From: Grifola frondosa
Taxonomy: Eukaryota; Basidiomycota; Agaricomycetes; Polyporales; Grifolaceae
Reading direction: 5' to 3'
Assembly (NCBI GenBank): GCA_001683735.1
Contig: LUGG01000024.1
Span: 124,001 to 188,000, forward strand
Length of the DNA: 64,000 bases
Under the pieces are notes generated by a model, which worked only from the letters and a program-made list of their open reading frames with translations, was not told where the DNA came from and did not search any database. Below, one piece after another: positions 10,560 to 21,635 of this stretch (position 1 is its first letter; the number at the start of each line of letters is the position of its first letter). The position numbers were made by a program, and so were the translations under genes.

Positions 10560-13500
10560 CAGGCTCCTAAAACCAGCCGTCGCTAGCACGTTCACGTTGC
10601 TACATATGTTTTGCGAAAATTATGTAATATGTTTAATAAAAGAATTCTTTAAAAGGAAAATTACCGGATTAAGAAATTCGAACAAGAGCAAGTGAACGCG
10701 CTAGGACGGCTGGCCAGAAGTTTCGACCGAGCTCCCCGAGCGCTGAAGACAAATAACAACAATCCTCCAATTTATTGCCATTGGGCTTTGCGCCACAACA
10801 GTTTCTACAGGCGACTGTTCAAGCACGATTCGGGGTCCTCTCCTCGCTTCGTCGTGTGAATTGCACCTCGCTGCAGCAACATGTAGGTAGACATGCATCA
10901 TGTACTTGGGAATTGGGATGAGCACGCCGAGTAGCAACTTCACAATGTCCCTTACAACTAGTGATCTCGAAGCATTTCTTGCCGTGGTGGAACAATATGG
11001 CACAACAATTTCCGAATTAATCCTTTCACTTCTACGAAACGAGAATCTCACTCAGCATGTCGCAGTCCGTGACCTCTTGCATAACGTTGACGAGTTGCTT
11101 GGCGCGCTACACCAGCATCCACAACTAGGAGGACAAATGTCACAGTGGGCACGTCACCATACGGAGCAGACATGTGCGAAAGAGATTGTTGCACTTACAA
11201 GGAAAGAGAATGGTTTGCAGTTTAACGTCTCGAATGCAAAACATGATCAGCTCGAGAAGTTTGATATTTCCGATGTAGCAGACAAGATGAGAGGCGTTGC
11301 GCCAGTCCTTTGGGCTATGCTAGAGATCCTTTTGTCAGCCGATTCTAGCTTGGTTCAACTTCGTCACAGTATACGAGAAAAACGGCGCCGAGAAAATCAG
11401 GATACAGAGGATATAGAGATGGGTTCACCGAGACAACAAGGAACAGATGGGTGTAGCGAGGATGAGTACTGGAATATGGATGATGAAAACGGAGAGTGCT
11501 GGGAGGATTTGGAACCCGGAGAAGAAGACAATACAGAGAAAGAGGAGACAAAAGTTAAGGTACTCACAATGGTATGTCCTAATGAACCGAGCCAAAACGT
11601 TCCGAATCTGAAGGCATGTTCTATAGAAAAAGGTTGTCTGCATGAGCATCATGATGCAAAGCACAAATCAAACATGTAACGCACTGCAGAGCATGGTTGG
11701 CATATTCTTACACTCATGCAATGCACCGGAGGCTGTGGTGGAATTTCTTTCTCGCACTGGTGTATCAATTTCACGCACAAGTATTGATGACGCTATCACC
11801 AATCTCTCGAAGGAGGCCAGCGAGGAGATCAAACAGCTCGGACAAACCCTTCTTGCTTCCTATGCCTACGATAACTTCGATGTCGAGATCAAGGAGTCAA
11901 TACCAACTGTTGAAAAACCTCACGACAACTTACTTCATCTCATCTCCGGCACGATTTTCCCGCTTGACCATGGCGTAACCCGTGAGGACTTGGCATGCGC
12001 TGCAGAACTTTGGGAAAAGTCTCCTGACAATCCTCGAAACCATAAAATGCCACGAGGAGTGAATTGGAAGAAGCTTGTAGCCTTGCACCCCGAGACGTTG
12101 ACGAATCCCTCCGATTTGACCCGCCGACAACGATTTAACGCATGGAAATTCGTCGATGACCTCGTCTCGCATGGTCCCGAATACTTTCACCAATTCAAGG
12201 GAGATCTGGGTATGCCCGAAGTTATTGATGCAATACCAATTACGAAGTCAAAACAAGTGCCCGTGGAGGGCATGGACATCAATCAGTCAACAGTGCAAGG
12301 GAATGCAGACGCTTTGACGAACCTTTTCAAACAAGGTGGGATAGGTGACCCGAATGAGCAGCCAGGAGTCGTCGATGTTGGAGATCACGTCATCATTGTC
12401 CATGGTGACCTATCCACATGCGAACGAGTTCAGAGTGTGCAGATGTCACGGGCAGAGGAACGCACCCCATGGCGACGTTTTCAAAACGTGAAGTTCGGAA
12501 ATGGTCTGTTCCATTTGAAGATGGCGTGCGCAGACGCTATCTGGAAGGTCTTCATTTACCCGAAAAACTCGAGGGAGGATGATACGAGTCTAATGAGGAT
12601 GATCGCAGAAATACGGCCGAAGGAAACTATCAAAATTGGAAGCAAGCCTGGCTTCCGCCGTATGCACAAAGTCATACAGCATGTCGGGATTGTATCTCGG
12701 CTTGATTGTTGGAGGGAAGAGGTTAGCAAACAGAGCCAGACCCGCTACAAAAACCTCAATGAATGGGCCGCTTCGAAACCGACATTCGAAGAAATCCAAC
12801 ACCTTGCTCGGATCATAGTCCGAACATACCTTCCTGACGAAAAGTCCCCAGCTCCACAATTTCGTCCGGATGCACAGCGAGATGAGAAGTGGGAGAACAC
12901 GCAGCTTAGAGATAAGTATTTTCTTCTATACGAGGAGCTCACGCATGCAATGAACGCTGGCGATATCGGACACGTCGAGACATGTTTCATGCCTTGGGTC
13001 TTCATCTTCAAGGGATGCGGAAAACATAAATATGCAACGCAAATGATGAAGTTTCTACATGATCTGCATTTCGTTTATCCACCTGGCTTACGGTGAGTCA
13101 GCTACTTGCCAAAAGATGCAAACACTGACGTACAGTTATTTCGAAGACGTGCAATTCGGATGAACATATTGGTGAATCCGACTGGCAGGAAGAATCATTT
13201 TCGGGCAATTGACTGGGTTGTTGAGCATAACAACCTCTACACGAAGGTCAGTGTCTTTCACTTTGCTAAATATCTTGGCTAAATACAAATCCCGAGGATA
13301 TATGGTGGCCGCTTTTCCAATCGCACAAAAGCGCGCATTCTGAAGGAATCAGTGCTAATCCAAGTCTACAAGAACGTGCGGATCAGCTTTGAGAAAATGT
13401 TCGCTCTAAATCACCGAACATTCAAGCATTCAATCCCGAAGATGCGACAAACATTTAATAAGCTTGGAGTCTACATGATGAAAACGAAGACTCACGAGTT

Positions 13501-13898
13501 TGTCGCTGGCCGCAAGGCTCACTACAGAATTCCAGATGTGATGAAGGAGGGTATGCATAGGATTATTGCGACGAAAGGGCAAGGGATCGAGTCCAGCGGG
13601 AACGAAGAAGTCGACGAAACTCTAGATATCGAAGTGGACGGCGCAGATGGCGACCTCGATGTCTGATTGGCGGCTTAGGAGAGGTTGGTGGGAGTGTTGG
13701 AAGATGTGCTGGCATTGCTGTCGTGGATAGGCTGTAGTCGCATACGCGAGACGTGAAACGCAGGTTCTACATCGACGAACGTCAGAATCGGACTGAGACG
13801 AGAGCAGAAGACGCACCCAGCGCAGCTACGCGTGAAGTAGATGGACCTGCTATTGGTCCATGTGGTGCAATGTTCTCGTTGTTTACATTGATCGCTTG
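10560..13898 (+). repeat. Left arm of the long inverted repeat (3,339 bp)
   Basis: The outer border is at CAGGCTCC (10560) and the inner border is after ATCGCTTG (13898), where pairing with the right arm stops. Besides the transposase gene it carries an AT-rich terminal region (10610-10680) and a 232-bp non-coding tail after the transposase stop. The tail contains a 7-bp perfect hairpin, ATGGACC/GGTCCAT, at 13841-13861. Confidence 0.92.
10900..13666 (+). CDS. DUF6589-type DDE transposase, left-arm copy
   Basis: A gene with four apparent exons. An N-terminal helical, acidic-tailed region (10900-11571) is followed by an intron 11572-11626 (GTATGT...CTATAG). The next exon opens with KKVVCMSIMMQST and TCNALQSMVGIF, then LASYAYDNFDVEI and FPLDHGVTREDL. 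The presumed catalytic core has IVHGDLSTCERVQS (first acidic residue), RTPWRRFQNVKFGNGLFHLK, MACADAIWKVF and AGDIGHVETCFMPWVF. A 54-nt intron leads to RMNILVNPTGRKNHFRAID and EHNNLYTK. A last intron leads to RIYGGRFSNRTKARILKES and the basic end, with the stop at 13666. The NPTG...HF motif is the best mark of the family. No stop or frame break was found, so it looks functional. The upstream Met at 10900 is the first in frame. Confidence 0.82.
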
Positions 13899-13964
13899 AC
13901 GGTTGCGGCACTTTGAGCTGCGAGCTGGAAGTAGTTTGGCACCTTAGTATGACTTAATTACAAG

Positions 13965-15680
13965 TTAAGCGAAGGACGTACTTGTATGCCCCGTCATCCC
14001 ACAGCTGCTACACGTCGGTGGTCGCCTCTTTCGTGGTAGAGCAACTTCGGCTGTGGTCGACAGCTGTGCGCCCGCCATGTCAGCAGCACCGAGAACACGA
14101 GCAACATCGTCAACTACTGCTGGGGTAGCTAGAAGCGCTGCTTGGCTAGCAATTAGCTCGAGGAGTGATGCGCCGTACGAGTCGGTCCATTCCCCGTCCC
14201 AATCGAGCTCCCTTCGCAGACTCTCAAGATTGGAGAGCTTGCCCGCATGTGCGCAATCAATAACGCGCTGGATGGTAGAGACTGACATGAAGATATCGCT
14301 CCCATAGTCAATGAGGGTGGCTTGATCAAATTCCTGCAAAGCCTTTATGTCGCGCCAATCTAGAAGTGCCCTACGCAAGTCGCGGTCGGGCGTCGCAAGA
14401 TCATATGGTTTGATGTGAGATTTCTTCATGACACGGGTGGTCTGTGAAGCAGCAGGTGCAGCAAGATGTTCAAAAAGATGTGGAGTGCACATATCACAAG
14501 AGAGTAGAGGTCTTCGGCGCACATCGACAACAACCATGAAGGTTGCTAGTGTCGCACTCTCGGTAATCCCAAGCTGGACAAGGCGTGAGAATGAGTCACC
14601 AATTCAACAGTCAACGCACCTCGCTTATCATTTGAATACGCCAACATTATTGGAACTCGTCGACACCTGAACCCACGGGTCTTTGCGTTAACGAAGTCAT
14701 CGACAGCTGGCTGAAGTACGCGCGCTTCCTTCGCTGATACCATACTTCCACCATCCCGTTCACACTTGCTGTAGATGCCTCGGCGGTTCTCATTGAATGC
14801 GTCACCCTCAGTCGACGAATCCCGACCAGACATGGCTTCAGGAAGCACTTGTGTGGATTGCATGGTCGCGGTGAGTCCGGATTGCCATTCATCGCCGTCT
14901 ACTTCAGATGCGGAACCATGCTCGGTGTCGCTATCTTCGGGATCAATTTTGGCACGAGCGGTCGTTTGAGAAGGGAGAGGACGTGAACTCGAAGAAGGAT
15001 CTGCGGCGTACGCTGGACGTTTGCTTGTAGAGTCTCTCGTAATCTGACGATGAGCCTTTCTCTTCTTCACAGCCTCCCTTCGTTTTGCATTTCGTATTGC
15101 CTTTTTGTCTCGCTCATCATCAAAGTGCTGCTTCTCCGCAATGAGCAGAGCTGTACCCTCAATGCCATCCCCTCTAGCAGCCCGTCCAAATCGTTGCCAC
15201 AAGGTATTCATATTTGCTGGTACCTTCCATTGAATGATTAACTTGACATCAGGTAGATCAAGCCCCTAGCGGCATAGTACCTATCAGCGCATTGACCTTC
15301 ATATGGTAGAATATAGCTCGTACCATTCCGAATGAGTCAGTGACACATAGTCCATACAGATCACTTGTCCGTAGTGCCTCGTACTCATCACTCCGATACT
15401 CCGGGGTCATGATGGAATGAAAGTACTTGATTTTCTCGCGGAGATGCTCAGGTAGGCGATTCCTAAGATGTCTGACAGCTGCCTCAGTCTCCTTGATGCT
15501 GTCGAAAAATATGAGGAATTTCTGCGGGGGGTATCACCGTCCTTGAATCCATCCGGGATGAGGAAATCTAGGTCACCGAATGAGTTCGCGGCATGTTCCA
15601 TCTTACGAACAGCAAGATGAATATCAGGGCGGTCATTGGAGCGGAGAAAATATTCCGTGTGGCCTGCACGGAGGTGTAGA
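13965..15680 (-). pseudogene. RecQ-like helicase, C-terminal half only, truncated by the right arm
   Basis: Reading down from the arm border, the sequence starts abruptly at AGHTEYFLRSNDRPDIHLAV. It then shows motif-IV-like FLIFFDS (near 15515), TPEYRSDEYEALR, motif V CVTDSFGM|GLDLPDV across an intron, and motif VI WQRFGRAARG near 15190. A charged linker follows, then a second domain with RPLLSCDMCTPHLFEHL and a terminal CCHC-like knuckle CSSCGMTGHT ending at 13965. The N-terminal ATPase lobe (Walker A, DEAH box) is missing, because the sequence to the right of 15680 is the inverted copy of the left arm. Frames switch at three or four GT-AG introns. It should be inactive as a helicase. Confidence 0.8.
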
Positions 15681-18600
15681 CAAGCGATCAATGTAAACAA
15701 CGAGAACATTGCACCACATGGACCAATAGCAGGTCCATCTACTTCACGCGTAGCTGCGCTGGGTGCGTCTTCTGCTCTCGTCTCAGTCCGATTCTGACGT
15801 TCGTCGATGTAGAACCTGCGTTTCACGTCTCGCGTATGCGACTACAGCCTATCCACGACAGCAATGCCAGCACATCTTCCAACACTCCCACCAACCTCTC
15901 CTAAGCCGCCAATCAGACATCGAGGTCGCCATCTGCGCCGTCCACTTCGATATCTAGAGTTTCGTCGACTTCTTCGTTCCCGCTGGACTCGATCCCTTGC
16001 CCTTTCGTCGCAATAATCCTATGCATACCCTCCTTCATCACATCTGGAATTCTGTAGTGAGCCTTGCGGCCAGCGACAAACTCGTGAGTCTTCGTTTTCA
16101 TCATGTAGACTCCAAGCTTATTAAATGTTTGTCGCATCTTCGGGATTGAATGCTTGAATGTTCGGTGATTTAGAGCGAACATTTTCTCAAAGCTGATCCG
16201 CACGTTCTTGTAGACTTGGATTAGCACTGATTCCTTCAGAATGCGCGCTTTTGTGCGATTGGAAAAGCGGCCACCATATATCCTCGGGATTTGTATTTAG
16301 CCAAGATATTTAGCAAAGTGAAAGACACTGACCTTCGTGTAGAGGTTGTTATGCTCAACAACCCAGTCAATTGCCCGAAAATGATTCTTCCTGCCAGTCG
16401 GATTCACCAATATGTTCATCCGAATTGCACGTCTTCGAAATAACTGTACGTCAGTGTTTGCATCTTTTGGCAAGTAGCTGACTCACCGTAAGCCAGGTGG
16501 ATAAACGAAATGCAGATCATGTAGAAACTTCATCATTTGCGTTGCATATTTATGTTTTCCGCATCCCTTGAAGATGAAGACCCAAGGCATGAAACATGTC
16601 TCGACGTGTCCGATATCGCCAGCGTTCATTGCATGCGTGAGCTCCTCGTATAGAAGAAAATACTTATCTCTAAGCTGCGTGTTCTCCCACTTCTCATCTC
16701 GCTGTGCATCCGGACGAAATTGTGGAGCTGGGGACTTTTCGTCAGGAAGGTATGTTCGGACTATGATCCGAGCAAGGTGTTGGATTTCTTCGAATGTCGG
16801 TTTCGAAGCGGCCCATTCATTGAGGTTTTTGTAGCGGGTCTGGCTCTGTTTGCTAACCTCTTCCCTCCAACAATCAAGCCGAGATACAATCCCGACATGC
16901 TGTATGACTTTGTGCATACGGCGGAAGCCAGGCTTGCTTCCAATTTTGATAGTTTCCTTCGGCCGTATTTCTGCGATCATCCTCATTAGACTCGTATCAT
17001 CCTCCCTCGAGTTTTTCGGGTAAATGAAGACCTTCCAGATAGCGTCTGCGCACGCCATCTTCAAATGGAACAGACCATTTCCGAACTTCACGTTTTGAAA
17101 ACGTCGCCATGGGGTGCGTTCCTCTGCCCGTGACATCTGCACACTCTGAACTCGTTCGCATGTGGATAGGTCACCATGGACAATGATGACGTGATCTCCA
17201 ACATCGACGACTCCTGGCTGCTCATTCGGGTCACCTATCCCACCTTGTTTGAAAAGGTTCGTCAAAGCGTCTGCATTCCCTTGCACTGTTGACTGATTGA
17301 TGTCCATGCCCTCCACGGGCACTTGTTTTGACTTCGTAATTGGTATTGCATCAATAACTTCGGGCATACCCAGATCTCCCTTGAATTGGTGAAAGTATTC
17401 GGGACCATGCGAGACGAGGTCATCGACGAATTTCCATGCGTTAAATCGTTGTCGGCGGGTCAAATCGGAGGGATTCGTCAACGTCTCGGGGTGCAAGGCT
17501 ACAAGCTTCTTCCAATTCACTCCTCGTGGCATTTTATGGTTTCGAGGATTGTCAGGAGACTTTTCCCAAAGTTCTGCAGCGCATGCCAAGTCCTCACGGG
17601 TTACGCCATGGTCAAGCGGGAAAATCGTGCCGGAGATGAGATGAAGTAAGTTGTCGTGAGGTTTTTCAACAGTTGGTATTGACTCCTTGATCTCGACATC
17701 GAAGTTATCGTAGGCATAGGAAGCAAGAAGGGTTTGTCCGAGCTGTTTGATCTCCTCGCTGGCCTCCTTCGAGAGATTGGTGATAGCGTCATCAATACTT
17801 GTGCGTGAAATTGATACACCAGTGCGAGAAAGAAATTCCACCACAGCCTCCGGTGCATTGCATGAGTGTAAGAATATGCCAACCATGCTCTGCAGTGCGT
17901 TACATGTTTGATTTGTGCTTTGCATCATGATGCTCATGCAGACAACCTTTTTCTATAGAACATGCCTTCAGATTCGGAACGTTTTGGCTCGGTTCATTAG
18001 GACATACCATTGTGAGTACCTTAACTTTTGTCTCCTCTTTCTCTGTATTGTCTTCTTCTCCGGGTTCCAAATCCTCCCAGCACTCTCCGTTTTCATCATC
18101 CATATTCCAGTACTCATCCTCGCTACACCCATCTGTTCCTTGTTGTCTCGGTGAACCCATCTCTATATCCTCTGTATCCTGATTTTCTCGGCGCCGTTTT
18201 TCTCGTATACTGTGACGAAGTTGAACCAAGCTAGAATCGGCTGACAAAAGGATCTCTAGCATAGCCCAAAGGACTGGCGCAACGCCTCTCATCTTGTCTG
18301 CTACATCGGAAATATCAAACTTCTCGAGCTGATCATGTTTTGCATTCGAGACGTTAAACTGCAAACCATTCTCTTTCCTTGTAAGTGCAACAATCTCTTT
18401 CGCACATGTCTGCTCCGTATGGTGACGTGCCCACTGTGACATTTGTCCTCCTAGTTGTGGATGCTGGTGTAGCGCGCCAAGCAACTCGTCAACGTTATGC
18501 AAGAGGTCACGGACTGCGACATGCTGAGTGAGATTCTCGTTTCGTAGAAGTGAAAGGATTAATTCGGAAATTGTTGTGCCATATTGTTCCACCACGGCAA

Positions 18601-19019
18601 GAAATGCTTCGAGATCACTAGTTGTAAGGGACATTGTGAAGTTGCTACTCGGCGTGCTCATCCCAATTCCCAAGTACATGATGCATGTCTACCTACATGT
18701 TGCTGCAGCGAGGTGCAATTCACACGACGAAGCGAGGAGAGGACCCCGAATCGTGCTTGAACAGTCGCCTGTAGAAACTGTTGTGGCGCAAAGCCCAATG
18801 GCAATAAATTGGAGGATTGTTGTTATTTGTCTTCAGCGCTCGGGGAGCTCGGTCGAAACTTCTGGCCAGCCGTCCTAGCGCGTTCACTTGCTCTTGTTCG
18901 AATTTCTTAATCCGGTAATTTTCCTTTTAAAGAATTCTTTTATTAAACATATTACATAATTTTCGCAAAACATATGTAGCAACGTGAACGTGCTAGCGAC
19001 GGCTGGTTTTAGGAGCCTG
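15681..19019 (-). repeat. Right arm of the long inverted repeat (3,339 bp)
   Basis: This is the reverse complement of 10560-13898. The inner border starts at CAAGCGAT (15681) and the outer border ends at GGAGCCTG (19019). No mismatch to the left arm was seen in the stretches compared by eye (both ends, the transposase introns and the coding frames). An exact alignment would settle whether identity is complete. Confidence 0.92.
15913..18679 (-). CDS. DUF6589-type DDE transposase, right-arm copy
   Basis: Mirror image of the left-arm gene at 10900-13666, read inwards on the minus strand, with the same exons and the same translated frames. The exons map to 18679-18008, 17952-16485 and the two shorter 3' exons ending at 15913. 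It also looks intact. With the promoter region inside the arm, both copies could be expressed. Two convergent identical genes facing a 2-kb loop would also allow double-stranded RNA if transcription reads through; that is inference. Confidence 0.82.
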
Positions 19020-19028
19020 GACGATTAG
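19020..19028. repeat. Right 9-bp target-site duplication
   Basis: GACGATTAG follows the last base of the right arm (…GGAGCCTG) and matches 10551-10559. A 10-bp reading is possible only if the terminal C of the left arm is left unpaired, so 9 bp is the simpler reading. Confidence 0.9.
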
Positions 19029-19090
19029 GTGGTCCTCGCGAGAAGTAAGCGTTTCTTCGTCTGCAGTGTATGAACGTGGGTGCATGAGAC

Positions 19091-19507
19091 TTAGGTCGCG
19101 GCGTTATGGTGTCCATCATAGCACGGATAACAGGACGCACCGGTGGTGGATAATTTGGAAAAGACAAAGGATCTGGTTGTATTTGGACTAGTACTCAAGT
19201 TCTCGATTAACTTAGAAGTTCCAGGAGCCGCTGGTTTGCGTGAGTACTTATCAAGACGATGTCCATCCATGAAGAGTTCAACTCCAAACAACTGTTCAGA
19301 TTCGTTGACACAGTCTATCACGAATTCCTGCGAGGAAGATTTAGTACAAGCATGACAAACAGCAAGAATTTCTGCCATCTGAACCTTTCCAGCTTCACTG
19401 GGAATGTAGCAACTGACAGTTCTTTCGCCTTCTTCAACCATCTCCGCGTATTCTTCAATGCTATGATTTTCGCAAGAAATCCCAAACTCGTGATTGCGAT
19501 ATTTCAT
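19091..19507 (-). pseudogene. 5' fragment of a DUF7918-like gene
   Basis: From the ATG at 19507 the product starts MKYRNHEFGISCENHSIEEY and ERTVSCYIPSEAGK. After an intron (GTTCAG...TCGCAG) it reads EFVIDCVNES, FMDGHRLDKY and NTTRSFVFSKL. This order (short beta-rich start, CWIPSEAGK-type motif, VDG motif, RPF.F motif) fits DUF7918, an uncharacterised domain common in Agaricomycetes. Only about 120 residues remain, and the frame ends 62 bp from the transposon insertion. The sequence left of the transposon does not obviously continue it, so the gene was probably already truncated. Confidence 0.5.
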
Positions 19508-19657
19508 GGCTCAAGAGGTCTGGAGGAGGGGTGTAGCCACAGACTGGAAACCCAAGGTTGATTAGAGATACTAGTGGTATGGTGGTGGATGCAATAAGAA
19601 TTCGGTCTTGTGCCGATTGAAGGTCCGCAAGGTCCAATAATCGTCTACATAGCTTTT

Positions 19658-21326
19658 TCAATTACTGGCATCGAGTGCATCCCAGCTGAGGAACTGAACA
19701 GGCCCTTCCTCACTCATTCTCATCTCAGGCCTGACTCCATTCCACCACTCCTTAGCCTTCAACAATGCACGATCCTGCTGTTTGACCTAATCATCGCGTT
19801 AGCTCAAGATCTAGGTGACGACCAGCTTATCGCACCTGCGGAACACTGAGGACGGTATCGGCCGCACAGCGAATAAGTAGGGAAGACTTAGGCAGGTGGT
19901 ACACAGCTAATCCCGGTCGGGGGATCAGCTCCAATGTGTCTGTCGAGCGCTCGGCGAGAACGGAAGGCGAATGCAACTGCAGAGTTCTTTTCGTTTTCAG
20001 CAGCGCCACGATGGGTTTCTGTCGAGGTAACATATGGGATGTTGCACGATAATGAGAATGCATATAGCTTATTCACCTGGTGGGAGATGGCACGGTATCT
20101 TCTGACAATGTGCTCCGCTGTCATGGTCGGAAAGTCAATCAGGGAATCCTCTGCGGTAATGAGAGGTGCACGAGGGGCGGAGGGATCTGTGACTTGAGGG
20201 GTTGATTTTGCCTACCACAGCTCAGTAGTCATTCAAATTGAAACACGAGTGTAAATAGACGCACTTTACCCGCCAGCATGTCGCGGAGAACAGACACGAG
20301 CAGTTTACCACCCTCTAGAGCCAGAGATTCTCTCAGAGTAGTAAACATGGACCCCTCGGGAATTTTCTGTCCGTGGCGTCAGTACCTTTCTGGAATGTGG
20401 CCTATAATGATGTACCAATTTTGTACACCCCCAGATATCACCAGAATCGATGCCCTTTTTGCGTTCGGTCATGCCAATAACGCAAACGCCTGTCTCTTCT
20501 CGGCCGTCGAGCAGCGCATATTGAATGGGTGCTGCTCCGCGGTACGCGGGCAATAACGATGGATGGACATTGAGTCGGCGAGGCGGCGCAAAGATGTTGA
20601 GCAGAGAATTCGGGAGGATCCGACCGAACGAGGCGGTCACGAGAAGATATTGCGAGCTTGGCTGTTGAAGGGTCTCAGAAGTATAGAACGATTCTGGTGG
20701 CTGACAGATTGTTGAGACGGAGAAAGGGGAGGCTCAGTGGAAGACTCACCTGCCAGTTCTTAAATGAAGTCTTCTCATGCGGGATCGTATGGACGGTAAG
20801 GTCGAGTTGTTGACCAAGAATTTTCAGCGGTGCTAAAATGGTTATGGACCATCAGATGGTCAAGATTCAATCGAAGGAGCAGTTGGAAATGTAACAATGT
20901 AGAAGCTGCGAAGTTGCACTTCTAGTTGTCATGTCTTACTACAACAAGGCGGATCGTTTGGCACGATATGTATTTCTGGAAGACACCTTTGTGATAATAT
21001 GAGAAGCAGGGACTTACAAATGGAGAGCTGTGAGCCACGTCTGCCTGTCTTCACGTCGGGATTTGTTACAATATGGATATCACTCCAAACATCTGACAAC
21101 CTGGTCGTATCAAAATCCTCAAAAACGCACTGGAATACTGTTGGAGCTTGAACTGACCTTTCGCGGCATGCAATTGCTCAAGGACCACACAAGAGAATTC
21201 ATCGCGTCCAAAGAATAGCACTCTGAATGGAGTATGGTCGGACGAAGTGGTTTGATAGAACCTCCTGCATCTGCGTAAAAGAAAATTGTATGTCCAGGAT
21301 GCTCTATGGGATCCCCCAATCGGCAA
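19658..21326 (-). CDS. FMT1: Methionyl-tRNA formyltransferase, mitochondrial
   Basis: The enzyme formylates initiator Met-tRNA with 10-formyl-THF in mitochondria. The first exon (ATG 21326) is Arg-rich and import-signal-like (SWTYNFLLRRCRRFYQTT), then FRVLFFGRDEFSCVVL, the start of the formyltransferase fold. The catalytic block is VTASFGRILP, then RRLNVHPSLLPAYRGAAPIQ and ETGVCVI (20640-20450). It includes the conserved N.HPSLLP, which carries the formyl-folate site. The C-terminal domain has HIVRRYRAISHQ and PRPGLAVYHLP. A last intron joins to VKQQDRALLKAKEWWNGV and the stop TGA at 19658-19660. Several introns lie between. The gene is divergent from the nitronate monooxygenase, with 309 bp between starts. 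Confidence 0.88.
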
Positions 21327-21635
21327 GTAGAACGCAGTGACGACATCGCAAGCACGACTGTAGTCGGATCATCATACGGGTTTACGCTGAGCGCTTAAAC
21401 GCGTCCAAAGCGATCATGTGATCTATACGCGTTTGACGCGGGGCACGGTTCGAGAGCTTGACCGGCGGCCATAACACATGCACCTGGATTGCAGTTGACG
21501 GCGATTGAACTTGAGCGGTGATTGACGCTTTTGCTTCCTATAACAGCCGTGGCATCTCTCAGAGCATTGCGGTCTCCTTCTCTCTTGAGTGCGAGGATCT
21601 CCCTGCGGGCGTTCTCTACATCTCCACCTACCAGG
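21327..21635. promoter_or_regulatory. Bidirectional promoter, FMT1 / nitronate monooxygenase
   Basis: A 309-bp gap between divergent start codons must hold both promoters. It contains two ACGCGT hexamers (21399-21404 and 21427-21432) and no TATA box that I can see. Open minus-strand frames across 21395-21755 exist but show no recognisable product. Confidence 0.45.

Larger units (their letters stand above)
10560..19019. mobile_element. Palindromic DUF6589/helicase DNA transposon, 8,460 bp
   Basis: The two 3,339-bp arms are inverted copies (position x in the left arm pairs with 29579-x in the right). The ends are CAGGCTCCTAAAACC and its complement. The unit is bounded by a 9-bp direct repeat. 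Every open frame in one arm recurs with identical translation in the other, and the introns and intergenic stretches I compared by eye also agree. Each arm has one DUF6589-type transposase gene pointing inwards. The 1,782-bp loop (13899-15680) holds the C-terminal half of a RecQ-like helicase. Transposase plus helicase resembles the helicase-encoding Academ lineage described in fungi, but that placement is an inference. An ordinary copy should have one transposase, one full helicase and short terminal repeats. Confidence 0.9.

Noticed and set aside
11642..13096. Two separate genes (259 and 484 codons) in each transposon arm
   Set aside because: An intron at 11572-11626 joins them in phase and yields the family's usual N-terminal text, so they are one transposase.
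10560..19019. The palindrome as a chimeric-read or assembly artefact
   Set aside because: A foldback artefact would not be flanked by a 9-bp direct repeat in unique sequence on both sides, nor have a non-palindromic loop that joins each arm differently. Long-read proof is still needed.
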